Of a stretch of 64,000 nt of DNA, positions 22,433 to 32,772 are shown one piece after another. The DNA lies in the NCBI GenBank assembly GCA_029931535.1, contig JAQPZY010001548.1, positions 1,800,001 through 1,864,000 of the forward strand. The letters are read 5' to 3'. A model generated the notes under the pieces. That model did no database searches, had not been told where the DNA came from, and worked only from the letters and a program-made list of their open reading frames with translations. Both the position numbers and the translations under genes were made by a program. The stretch comes from Margaritifera margaritifera. Taxonomy: Eukaryota > Mollusca > Bivalvia > Unionida > Margaritiferidae. Position 1 is the first letter of the stretch; each line of letters begins with the position of its first letter.

Positions 22433-22684
22433 GACTTTGCAGTATTTGTATGGTAAATAATTGATATGGATTAAGCCTTTCATGCATCATGGAGGTGGAA
22501 GGGCCATTGATTTTAGCTTTAAAGAATCCTATATCCATTTTATTTACCATTTTCTGTTTAAACCTCTTGGCTTCCAAACCATGAATGATGTAGAGTAGTG
22601 GAAATATCCATTTTAAAATGTACATGAATGTGAGCTAGTATGTCATTTTGAATAGAACACCCACATGTCTGTCAGTAATAGAAT

Positions 22685-22892
22685 GGAGCTACAGTGGCTT
22701 ACTTTTTGAGGGACTTGACTCATGATCAGTAGGTAGCAGGTTTGATTCCCACCATTAGGTCAGCCTGGATTGGCTGCCGTTGTGTGTACTTTGGCAAGGC
22801 ACTAATTTACATGTACATGTACTCTACTTGCCTGGGCATGATATAATCTATTTTGCAGTGATGTAAAACACCAAACCAAATTGTCAATTAGA
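22685..22892 (+). mobile_element. tRNA-derived SINE, diverged
   Basis: The head 'gctacagtggcttact...' has a B box caggtttgattcccacc near 22737. The body is 'gtgtgtactttggcaaggcact' and the end is 'tgatgtaaaacaccaaacc'. The body layout matches the SINEs at 10.1 and 14.0 kb. Confidence 0.7.
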
Positions 22893-23932
22893 TTGTTTTT
22901 TCTTGCATGACAATGCTATACCATCATACGTGTATAATGCACACACTATAATGTTGTAGGAACTATTATTTTACTATAGATATTATAGTAATGAACTACT
23001 GTCTAGCCAGTAAAAATGCTTGCATCCACATATGCATCACATCAGCTTGCCCACCTTGTGGCTTGGACAATAGAATAGGCCCAATGTGCCCTCATGCATG
23101 TCAGAAGAGGCAGCTAATGGAGGAACATTTTTGCACTGGGATGATGTTCCAGCTGAGAAGGTCTTGGATTTTTAAAATGAGTGTGGTTTATATAGAAAAT
23201 TGTACTTTGCATTTTAAGGATTTTACCCTTTTTTTCTTGATCTTTGTTTTTTGAGTGCAATTTTGGGGATACCTAAATTTACTCAGCACTTTGTAGCCAG
23301 GATTGTTCTGATATGACAGTAAATCTTATATATGCATACATACATATACATCAGTTTGCAGTGTGGCTGCATTTAGCGGTATGAATTAGATTAATATATC
23401 CTCCAGACTTTGCATTCACCATGTTTTCTCATGGAGAACACTGCCCAATTCCACTTGGTGTACACCTGGATGGTCAGATGGGTAACTGTATGCAGTGGAC
23501 TTGGTTCAATCTATTAAAGATTTCAGACAAACAGCATGGATCTTGACCTGCTGATGGGCGTTATGGCTCCAAGAGTTTTGGGTTGTTTTTGTGTCTGAGT
23601 GTGAGAAATGTTTTGTTTTTTAGAACCAGGTTGTAAGCAGTTTGTGGTGAGTACATGTGTATTATGCCAGGGTACATAGGGTAGTCTCAGCACTAAATAA
23701 CCTTCATGTTTGCCTGTGCTGGAAAACACCAAACCAAAGAACTAAATCCTGCTACTGTAGCTTGGGAAAATACTTGAGATTTGAACCTCTTATGGATACA
23801 CTGATATAGTTATTAGTTATAAGGAGGTCAAGTTGTTACTGATCTAATTTACAATTAGTGTAAATCTGAGTCAGTAACATAATGCACGGGCAGATGTTGT
23901 TTGTTCTACTGATTAGTCCTTACAAACTGCAT
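22893..23932. other. Non-coding stretch with scattered repeat traces
   Basis: No gene recognised. A segment near 23.04-23.13 kb (cttgcccaccttgtggcttg ... agaagaggcagctaatgg) resembles a dispersed repeat, and 'ggaaaacaccaaaccaaag' near 23.72 kb resembles a SINE 3' end. Both are weak. Confidence 0.45.
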
Positions 23933-23997
23933 AGACCCAGATCTGCCGCCGCATAATGCGCCGGCAGATCTGGGTCTATGCAGTTTGCAGTTGGTAT
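23933..23997. repeat. Near-perfect 65-nt palindrome (hairpin repeat)
   Basis: The 26-nt arms 23933-23958 and 23972-23997 are exact reverse complements (starting caaactgcatagacccagat). Inside, after one c/c mismatch, CGCAT (23960-23964) pairs with ATGCG (23966-23970) around a single A. Related but diverged hairpins occur near 34.85-34.91 kb, and similar half-motifs occur in the arrays at 40.36-40.97 and 55.42-55.77 kb. Confidence 0.95.
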
Positions 23998-26757
23998 CGG
24001 CTTTTACATGAGTATATACATACAGTAATAAACTTAAAAGTCAAATATGGAGGTTTATATTATAACATGGTTTTCAATCTTCAGATCTTATAAACCCCAT
24101 ATACTTTAGTAGTAGAAAATTATGTCATGTTATTCACAAATTATTTAGGGATAAAAGCATTACCCTCGCTGAAGTTGGAGCAAGAATTACTGCCTCTGAT
24201 ACATGTGCAGCAGCTGTGGCATGACAGACGTACTGAAATAGAGATAATGGTGTTAGAGAATTGCAAAAGATCAAAACATATAGAGGGTGAGTTTAAAGAA
24301 ATGGAAGAAATTGAAATGACATGCAACTGCATATAGACCACCTACAAGCTATTCAACAATTGCTAGCTGAAGAAATGACAATAAAAAAATAAACAAAATT
24401 GTTGTGACATGATTGTTGGAAGTATTATGATGGTTCTGCACAGTGCATATATGTACATGGAAATGTGATTTATTGGGTGTTTTTTGTTTTTTTTTTCAGT
24501 TTTTGTTCGTCACAAAGAAAAATGAAATATATTTTTTTAAGAATAACTCCTTCACGATAAACTGCTGTAACTGGAGATGCTAAAATAAGGCAGAACCCTT
24601 TAGGTATCACTCTAATAATAAATGTTTTTCAGTAATCTTTCGCCATCTTCTGCCTGATATGTGCTATTTGTATATCTCTCCTTACTAGGAAAGGCAAGAG
24701 GAAAAGATGAAGAAAGGTGCTTTTGCTCTTTAATTTTTTTACCCTTATGGATGGGCACAACTTAATTTTCTTTTCTTTATTTCATTTGCTTTCGTTTTCT
24801 ATTTCCCTCTTTCCTGATATAATCTCAAAGTCAAGTTTCAGCTGTTGTCTGAATATGTTTAAAGATCTACTTAGCATTTAAAAAGTTTTGCAATCATTTG
24901 ATCACTTGTAATAAGCTTGAAATGAAGTTGACAATGTGCAGTACTTTCAAACCTCTTGATAATACTTTCTGTTGAATCCCAGTTTAAACAGTTTATTTGT
25001 ATTTTCTGCACCATTTACTCCTCCAAATATTAAAAAGAAAAGAAAAGAACTTTATCCTGTTCTTGCTTGCAAGTTTAGACCATAAGTAGCACAAAAGAGC
25101 CATTATTTCCTCTCAAATAACTATTCCATCAACACACTTCTATAATAATGGGCGGATTGCTTTCTTTGCAATAGTGTCACGCAAAGCAGTAAACAGAGCC
25201 TTTGTAAAGGGAGGTAAGGCAGTTGTTAATTTTAGAATAGGTCACTTCACATTAGTGCTTAATTTCAGCAAATAGGTGGGAATAAATTGTACTGGTCAGT
25301 GCAAAACATATTTTTTTGGGACACATGTTAATTCATAAAATGAATGAAAAATGTACATATAAAAAAAAAATCAATATTTGACCTTGAAATTTATGCAAAT
25401 GTAGTTAGGAAAGCAGATTTTTGAAAATGTTGTTCACTTGAAATATATTATTCACCATAATGTATACAAGTAGTGAAATTTTCTTTCTACATATATACTG
25501 AATTTTTAAAAAAATTTAAAAATCAAGTGATGCTAAGATGTATGTATTATAATTACAGTATCCAAATACAGTAATTCTCCATAATAAATCAGGGGTGATT
25601 AAAAGAGGGAGCGAGCGGGGCTCATCATTGGAAAAGACTTTCTTAAATAACAATTGGCATACATTTAGTGACATTTAGTGAAAGTTCTGGATGCATTTAT
25701 CCTCAAATATGGGGTTATTATTAAAGAAATACAGTATGCAAGTAACTGGGAGAAAAAAGAAGGAATCAGTTCAATCAAACTTTAGGTATGCATATCTTCA
25801 GGCATTTCTATGTGAAGATATTCAAATATATTTACGCTTTACATGCTTGCAACTTAATATTAATACATTAAAACTTGCCACTACCTTTAGTCAGGCTGAG
25901 GAAATGTAGAAGTTGGGCTTTCATAAAGTACCATAATTTTCTCTCATGTCCATTTCCCAATATTTAAAAAAATATTTTCCCAGCATTTTGGCAAATTTTT
26001 ATGTAAGATATTTTTCTGTTGATGATAAGCCCACACCCTCTTTTTAAGGAATTTATAAGGTCAATCATGACAAGAGAGATAGAGGAACCTCTTGAATGCT
26101 TGTTTGAAATAAAAATGGGATGAAATGAGTTAAAAACTTGTATTTTTTGCAAGTCTTGGTGAACAATAGATTGAAATTATCCAATGGGTTTCATAAATTT
26201 CATTTGAAATGAGCTTAAATGTAAGAGTCTGTTGATCACTTGATGAAAAGTTTTCAATACAACTGTAACATAATCTAGTGAAATGACTGCAGTGCAATCA
26301 GATACCACAGACTTTGCTCATTTGCTTAGTGTGATGCTATGAGTTGGTGGATGACATCATTAGGGTACATGTAATATAAATAAATATATGAGTTTATTAA
26401 CCTATATAACTGGTAGTCATGTGACTTATTGTACATTACTTTGATCTTGTTTCAGTGCCAGTGACTACCACAACCACCAGAAACTGATGATCATCAGGTA
26501 GTGGGAGAGAGAGAGAATGGGAAGGATAGAAAACATCCAGTTTGATGCCACATATTACCCAGTGGCAGTGCTGAGTTGTACTTTTTTCTTGTGCCTCTTC
26601 AAATATGTGAGCCCCAATTTGTCTGCACGACTGTCTCCTAGATTTACCCAACTGTCAGAGAGCAAGCAAATTGACTGGCACTCTAGGTAGGTATTAAACA
26701 TTTTATGTGTACCTATTAACCTATTTATAAAATTTTACACAAATTGCTTTGCTGTAT
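23998..26757. other. Long non-coding stretch, no gene recognised
   Basis: AT-rich throughout. A 69-codon frame at 24127-24336 (ELLPLIHVQQLWHDRRTEIE, Glu/Lys-rich) with a further coiled-coil-like stretch to about 24.39 kb in another frame could be a decayed exon of a Myb/SANT-like or transposon protein. There is no motif strong enough to name it. No TIRs or arrays are visible elsewhere in the stretch. Confidence 0.45.
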
Positions 26758-27282
26758 TAGGCTTCTGGGATGGTGTTGTACATATACAGTTATAGGCTTC
26801 TGGAATGGTGTTGTACATATACAGTTATAGGCTTCTGGGATGGTGTTGTACATATACAGTTATAGGCTTCTGGGATGGTGTTGTACATATACAGTTATAG
26901 GCTTCTGGGATGGTGTTGTACATATACAGTTATAGGCTTCTGGGATGGTGTTGTACATATACAGTTATAGGCTTCTGGGATGGTGTTGTACATATACAGT
27001 TACAGGCTTCTGGGATGGTGTTGTACATATACAGTTATAGGCTTCTGGGATGATGCTGTACATATACAGTTATAGTCTTCTGGGATGGTGCTGTACATAT
27101 ACAGTTATAGTCTTCTGGGATGGTGCTGTACATATACAGTTATAGGCTTCTGGGATGGTGTTGTATGTATACAGTTATAGGCTTCTGGGATGGTGCTGTA
27201 CATATACAGTTATAGGCTTCTGGGATGGTGCTGTACATATACAGTTATAGCCTTCTGGGATGGTGCTGTACATATACAGTTA
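26758..27282. repeat. 35-bp minisatellite, exactly 15 copies
   Basis: The unit is taggcttctgggatggtgtt plus gtacatatacagtta. Starts run from 26758 to 27248 at exact 35-bp spacing (14 intervals of 35). Point variants (ttg to ctg, tagg to tagt or tagc) are concentrated in the right half. There are no unique spacers, so it is a minisatellite and not a CRISPR array. Confidence 0.95.
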
Positions 27283-27845
27283 CAGCCGCTTTAGGAAAAG
27301 ATGGCTATGATGTCACTTGTTTACATCAGGGTCTCCACCAGAGGCATAATCTGGTCATTCTTTCTAGCGAAGCTGCATTTATCCATTACAATATACAGAA
27401 TGGTGTGTCAATCTTGTGCAATAGGAGAATGTCCAGAAAAAACATACAGATGATAGGAGGGTGTTCAGTTTTCAGCTCTACTTCTCATAGACCAGAAGAG
27501 CTTATGGGATGGTCTGTTGTCCATTGTCCATCCATTAGAACAAGTTTGTTATCGCTACTCCTCCTAAACTACTTGGAGGATTGCCAAGAAACTTTACAAA
27601 CACATTCATCCCATGGTCTAGTTGATCTTAGATGGAAATGGTGCTGCTCAGACATCCAATATGGCCACCATAATGGCCATCTTGAAAATCTTCTTATCGC
27701 TACACCTCCTGAATGAATGAAAATATCAACATGGGGTTTTCACTAAAAGAATTCTTATGATGCCTTGTTGGTCCTAAATGAAAGTGGAAAGATTTAACAT
27801 CCGATATGGATGCCATGGCAGCCATCTTGAAAATCTTGTTAGCTC

Positions 27846-28138
27846 CCCCCCCCCCCAATATGTGTTTGACCGTCGCTGTTTCTCGTTGCCGACCCTAGCA
27901 CTTTTTTCCCCCTCCCCCCCCCCCAATTTTTTTTTTCTTTTTGTAGAAACAATCACATTGCCGAAATTGATTTGTGCATATAATTGAGCCGGTTTTGCCC
28001 AGTACTTTCAAGTGCTTGAAATATTATTTGATTTATATATAATGTTAAAAAAACAACAACAAAAAATAAAATAAAAATACCTGCCTACCCTATTTTTAAA
28101 ACCAGTGTAATAGGAAACACACATGTTATTTTTTTGTT
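27846..28138. mobile_element. Inserted segment of about 290 bp with poly-C tracts inside the family-2 array
   Basis: The array unit 'cttgaaaatcttgtta' breaks at about 27842 and its continuation 'ttattgctacttcttctgaa' resumes at about 28143. The insert contains two C-runs (about 27845-27857 and 27911-27923), a T-run, and CpG-containing sequence unlike the array. Possible duplicated 'tta..gct' flanks are too short to be decisive. The element type is unknown. Confidence 0.55.
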
Positions 28139-29146
28139 TGCCTTATTGCTACTTCTTCTGAATGGATTATCATACAGTATCAACATCGAGTTTTCACTGA
28201 AAGATTTCTAATGATGTCTAGTTGGTCCTAAATGAAAATGGTGCAGATCTAGCATCCAATATGGACACTATGGCAGCCATCTTGAAAATCTTGTTATGCT
28301 TCTCCTCCTGAATGGATGGTCATATCAACATGGGGTTTTCACTGAAAGACTTCTAATGATGTCTACTTAGTCCTACATGTAAATGAAAACGGTGCTAGAA
28401 AATGGTACCAATCTAAAGTCCAATATGGCCACCATGGCAGCCATCTTGAAAATCTTGTTATTGCTATTTCTTCTATATAGATGGTCATATCAACATGGGG
28501 TTTCACTTAAAGACTTCTTATGATGTCTAGTTGGTCCTAAATGCAAATGGTGCAAATCTTAATCCAATCCAATATTGCCACCATGGCAGCCATCTTGAAA
28601 ATCCTGTTATCGCTACTCCTCCTGAATGGATGGTCATATGAACATGGAGTTTTTACTAAAAGACCTCTTTATGATTTCTGTTTGGTCCTAAAAGAAAATG
28701 ATGCCATTATGACATCCATGGCAGCCATCTTGAAAATCTTGGTATCGCTCCTACTCCTGAATGGAAGGTCATATCAACATGGGGTTTTCAATGAAAGACT
28801 TCATATGATATCTACTTAGTACTAAATGAAAATGGTGCTGATTTGGGGTCCAATATGGCCACCATGGCCGCCATCTTGAAAATCTTATTGCTACTTCTGC
28901 TGAATGGAGGGTCACATGAACATGGCATTTTTACTAAAAAAACTTCTTATAATATCTACTTTGTCCTAAATGATAACGGTGCCAATCTGAAGTGCAATAT
29001 GGCCACCATGGCAGCCATCTTGAAAATCTTATCCTTGCTACTTCTAAACAGAAAGTTATATTGACGTGGGGTTTTCACTAAAGGACTTATGATATCTGGT
29101 TGGTCCTAAATGAGAATGGGGCAGACCTGATGTCCAATATGGCCAC

Positions 29147-29376
29147 TAGGGGTGAAACGATTCATCAATACTTTTGCCATATCGATACAAGAGGTGAAGA
29201 ATCAATACAAAACGATATCTACCCTATATAAGTTACTTTAATCTTCAGCAGTCATGAATAATTATTTGTCGTTTGCCTTCTTATTCTTTAAACTGAGGAT
29301 CGATAATGTATCATATCGTAGTCTGTGTATCATGAATCGTATCAATACGTGGCACAGGTGTATCGTTTCACCCCTG
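29147..29376. mobile_element. hAT MITE, 230 bp, with 8-bp target-site duplication
   Basis: The terminal inverted repeats are (t/c)aggggtgaaacgat (29147-29161 and the complement of 29362-29376). They are flanked by an exact 8-bp duplication ATGGCCAC (29139-29146 and 29377-29384), which is part of the family-2 unit. Eight-bp duplications and CAGGGGTG-like ends are typical of hAT elements. It has no coding capacity, so an autonomous hAT would be needed to mobilise it. Confidence 0.92.
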
Positions 29377-29586
29377 ATGGCCACCATGGCAGCCATTTTG
29401 AAAATCTTCTTATCGCTACTCCTCCTGAATGGGTGAGCATATCAACATCGGGTTTTCACTAAAAGACTCCTTATCATGTTTACTTGTCCTAAAGAAAATG
29501 GTGCTGATCTGTCATCTGATGTACTTCCATCCATTAGCACAAGTTTTTTTATCGCTGCTCCTAAACTATTTTCAGGATTGCCTTGA

Positions 29587-29588
<2 letters not shown>

Positions 29589-29668
<80 letters not shown>
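29589..29668. repeat. (AT)n microsatellite at the boundary of array and LTR
   Basis: About 80 bp of AT repeat with one 'atct' interruption, ending exactly where the gypsy LTR begins. Confidence 0.92.
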
Positions 29669-29672
<4 letters not shown>

Positions 29673-30074
29673 ATGACTAGGGGTAATGTAACAAAAGAAA
29701 AGACTCAAACAAGCTTTCAAGATTTAAATACAAATATTTAATTTCCTAAAATATTAAAATATTTTAACAAACAATCAAAGTGAAAGAATTAAAAATAACT
29801 TACAGTATAGAATATCCTTAAAAGTCCTAAATTGTTCTAAAGTTCACTGATCCGGAAGTTAATCCAAGTATTCCAAATGAAGTAGGTTTCGAATGAAACC
29901 TTCACTGTACTGATGTGCTAATAAGATTCGGTTATATCCAAGTGTTATAAATTCCAAATAGTCCTTGCGAATATGGAATATCACAAATTCTAGAAATGTT
30001 TCCGATAATTCCACGGAGCTGTATAATTATTAAAGTTTAAGAACAGTACTGAATTCCTAAATGTACTGAATGTA

Positions 30075-30159
<85 letters not shown>

Positions 30160-30656
30160 TATCACTGAAGTAGAATATCCACACATAAAATGAACCAATC
30201 TCATTTTATGACCTCTCAGGCCGAACAAACCATGAACGAATGCCTAAACACAGCAATACATCTTATATATATAGCTTCTGAATGCGCAGAACAGAGTAAG
30301 GAAAACCAATTTAAATTGTATTGGGACTTAAAAACAATTTAATCCTTCTAGAAAACAACCTTCTCTGAACCAATCAGAAACTAGGTTCTGCGTGACACCG
30401 CTAAAGTACCAGTGTACTGACGTTATTACGAGTCAATAAAGTATTGACTCTTAATTTGAAGTTCAACAAATTCTCACGCTCTACCTCACGTGATATGATT
30501 CATGTTTAACCAATATTTCCTAAGACCAATGTACTAAGTCACATTGAAATACCGTATATGTACTTTCTGCAAGACGACAGCTGTTAGACTATTATGCAGA
30601 GATCATAAACCTATACCACCATTTAAAAACCAAATAATACATAATTCCGTAATACC
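29669..30656 (-). mobile_element. Ty3/gypsy-type LTR (3' LTR of a minus-strand element)
   Basis: It starts tgttatgactaggggtaatg and ends ataattccgtaata. A close copy with cleaner ends (tgttacg...cgtaaca) is at 56512-57447. On the minus strand the LTR is preceded by a purine tract (aaggggaaagg, complement of 30657-30667), the expected polypurine tract. An (AT)n tract lies inside (30080-30162). The terminal TG/CA has decayed at the right end (ta instead of ca). Confidence 0.82.
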
Positions 30657-30930
30657 TTTCCCCTTAAAAAAAAGAAATGTTTTATACAATAAAACTTTCT
30701 TTTAGCATTTGCTTCTAACATATAAGTAACTGATTGCATAAAAAAATAATACATGATACAGTCATGTATACAAAACAATGCAAACTTTAAAGTTATGCAT
30801 GTGAAAGTGCATCAGCAATTATATTTTACTTAGAAATAGCCATAATCTTAGCTTCTATTGGTTTTATTTGTCTATGTCCCACAACATAACCTAAAAAGGT
30901 AACACAGGCACGACAATATATATACACATG
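30657..30930 (-). pseudogene. Ty3/gypsy pol remnant: RT fragment fused to RNase H end
   Basis: On the minus strand (30920 to 30788) the frame reads CRACVTFLGYVVGHRQIKPI, then EAKIMAISK, a stop, then NIIADALSHA. The first part is the RT block '(Y/F)LG..V...G..P...K', and the second is the 'N.(V/I)ADALSR' end of the gypsy RNase H region. The sequence normally between them (several hundred bp) is missing, so this is an in-frame-looking deletion. Only about 120 bp separates ADALSHA from the polypurine tract, with no integrase downstream of RNase H. The fragment is dead. Confidence 0.78.
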
Positions 30931-31039
30931 CACATGCATATATAGATTAAGATCCCAGATCATAACTATCAAGTCAAGCCACTTAGAACATAATTTTTCA
31001 TGGCACTGTGAGGTGTGACTTGCATTGTGTTTGAAAGAA

Positions 31040-31320
31040 GTCTCATTGTGATTAGTTTTATTGTCTTCTTTGATGAAGTATATCTGGGTCTACCTGTGCT
31101 TGTAGAGAGAAGATTTAGGCACTCTGTGGCTTGTGCCAGCTTGCACTTTGATTTTCATTATCTTGATTAATTGTATTGTCTACTACAATTTGATGAAGTG
31201 TATGTGGGTCTAGCAGGGCTAGGGGAAGGGTAGTGTTAAGTAATTAGGCCCAGTGTAGCTTGTATCTACTTGAGCAAGGAAGTTTGTTTTTATGGCTTTC
31301 CTTGACAGGCACAGATAAGA
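31040..31320. repeat. Two diverged direct repeats of about 110-120 bp
   Basis: Blocks 'gatgaagtatatctgggtct' (near 31072) and 'gatgaagtgtatgtgggtct' (near 31191) recur, with a following 'ggcttgtgccagcttg' / 'gtagcttgtatctacttg' segment. The 'ctgggtcta' motif is shared with the 23.93-kb palindrome. Confidence 0.5.
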
Positions 31321-31395
31321 GTAGACATTATAGGCCAAGTTGAGGATGGCTCAGGTGACACAGTGCTGGTGTTAGATCTATTGTTTATGTCTTAA

Positions 31396-32009
31396 CTCAT
31401 TAACTCCCTAGCACCACGTTTACGCGTCATGAGGTTGTACCCTACTTCCAAGCTCTTTAACATCAGCATCATTTAAGATACACTAAAGTGGATGGTATTG
31501 CAGGAAAGTAGACAGACATAGCTCTACAATGGTACCAAATAATGTCGACTTTCTACTCGCATTAAAAAGTACAGCGAACAAAATGCATTTTTTTAGACTA
31601 TTATTTTTAGGTCGAAAATTAACAGTTGCGGAACCAGAGTTTGTGTCCGGAATTTAGACTTTTTGGCCATAGATATAATGCAGACCCATCTGAACTGCAC
31701 ACAGACAGATGAACCTTTGCAAAAAGTAGGATAAGTTTGAGATTTGGGGAAAAAAGGGGCCAGGACACAAAAATCGGGGGTCCAATACGAAAAAAAAAAG
31801 AAAAAAAAAGAAGTCCAACTTTTACCTTTCTGCACATGTGCGAGCATAATAGCCAATGATAAACTATGTTTCTGACACACCTAAGCATCCGGCTAAACGA
31901 TAAACTTTCTTAAGCAGATGTGTTTTGCTGCATTCAGAAGTAACCCCAAAAATGCGATGCCTACCCCCATTTCACGTGAAAATGAAAAAAATCTCCAGGG
32001 GTTAATGAG
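31396..32009. mobile_element. piggyBac-like non-autonomous element, 614 bp, TTAA-flanked
   Basis: TTAA at 31392-31395 and 32010-32013 flanks inverted ends ctcattaac(t/c)cc. TTAA duplication is the hallmark of piggyBac-superfamily insertion. The interior has more CpG than its surroundings, which suggests a younger insertion, and no transposase. Short frames across it are not coding. Confidence 0.82.
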
Positions 32010-32013
32010 TTAA

Positions 32014-32658
32014 CACAGTTCAAGAAATCCATTATAAGTCCAAGCCAAGCATCCACTGTCCTGAAAAAAAATGGTATTTGTTGATGGGAATACAATACAT
32101 TTAACTTTATTTTCATGTGAATTAGTGATTTTGGACACATGCTGTGAGTATTTGTAGAGTTGGAAATTAGTCCTAGGTTCATTCATCTGCATCAGTGATA
32201 AGTTGTTCCTGACATGGATAGGGATACTGTCTTGATTTTATTTGATGCAGATAAAATCTGGGATTACCTTTCTGTATGAATTTATTCTACATCATGAATA
32301 TCCTAATGGGTGAATCTAGAAAACTCAGATGGACTGGATTAATTGAAAATTGTTTACAGTATTGGCATTGTTAGATTTACCACCATTTTATTTGTTTGCA
32401 GAACTCAGGTAAGTATTTTTAAAAAATAATACAATTTTTAATAGCACCAGTCACAATGAGGATTTACCAAAGTATTTAACTATTTAGATTTACCAAAAGC
32501 ATTTAAGTACTTAGATGAACAATATCCATGATTATAAAAATAGAAGATGACCGAATAATCATATGATATTCACTGATTTTGACAAAGTACTTCTAAGCAA
32601 TTAATTACCTGGCCACCATCTTGCAGCATGAATGAAATGATGTGAAACCACGTGTTTT
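32014..32658. other. Non-coding, no feature recognised
   Basis: AT-rich sequence between the piggyBac-like element and an isolated array terminus. Confidence 0.5.
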
Positions 32659-32659
32659 C

Positions 32660-32772
32660 ATCATTCAAAATCTTAGACATTGTTAAAAGGAAGAAATGGT
32701 CTTATCTTGATTTCCTGGAAATTCTTTTCGCCCAGTAGAGCATAAGTCCCTTCTAGGGACTCTTCTTTAATA
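32660..32772 (+). repeat. Isolated terminus of array family 2 with perfect 7-bp hairpin
   Basis: It contains ttcaaaatctta, 'aatggtcttatcttga', 'ctggaaattcttttcgccca', then hairpin AGTCCCT-tct-AGGGACT (32745-32751 / 32755-32761) and cttcttt. It has no 146-bp units beside it, so the terminus can move or persist without the array. Confidence 0.75.

Larger units (their letters stand above)
27520..29588 (+). repeat. Tandem-array family 2, largest array, with lead-in unit and two insertions
   Basis: It begins after gttgtccattgtccatcc with a distinct lead-in unit (ccattagaacaagtttgtta, ctcctcctaaactacttgga, ggattgccaagaaactttac), followed by about ten 146-bp units. It is interrupted at 27846-28138 by C-rich sequence and at 29147-29376 by a hAT MITE. 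A second lead-in-type unit (ccattagcacaagttttttt) occurs at 29.53-29.59 kb just before an (AT)n tract. Confidence 0.9.

Noticed and set aside
22175..22625. Open frames of about 100 codons with long Ile-Tyr runs (also at 29.4-29.7, 30.0-30.2, 56.8-57.1 kb)
   Set aside because: They are translations of (AT)n microsatellites; frame length comes from the repeat.
24127..24336. Glu/Lys-rich 69-codon frame
   Set aside because: It could be a decayed coiled-coil exon, but no motif or splice pair supports a call.
26758..27282. CRISPR-like regular repeat
   Set aside because: Units are contiguous with no unique spacers, and the context is eukaryotic.
27225..27716. 163-codon plus-strand open frame
   Set aside because: It starts inside the 35-bp minisatellite, crosses unrelated sequence and ends in the 146-bp array. 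It has no domain.
29589..29668. (AT)n tract considered as target duplication for the gypsy LTR
   Set aside because: The right flank of the element has no AT tract; with internal sequence attached the true insertion boundary on that side is unknown.
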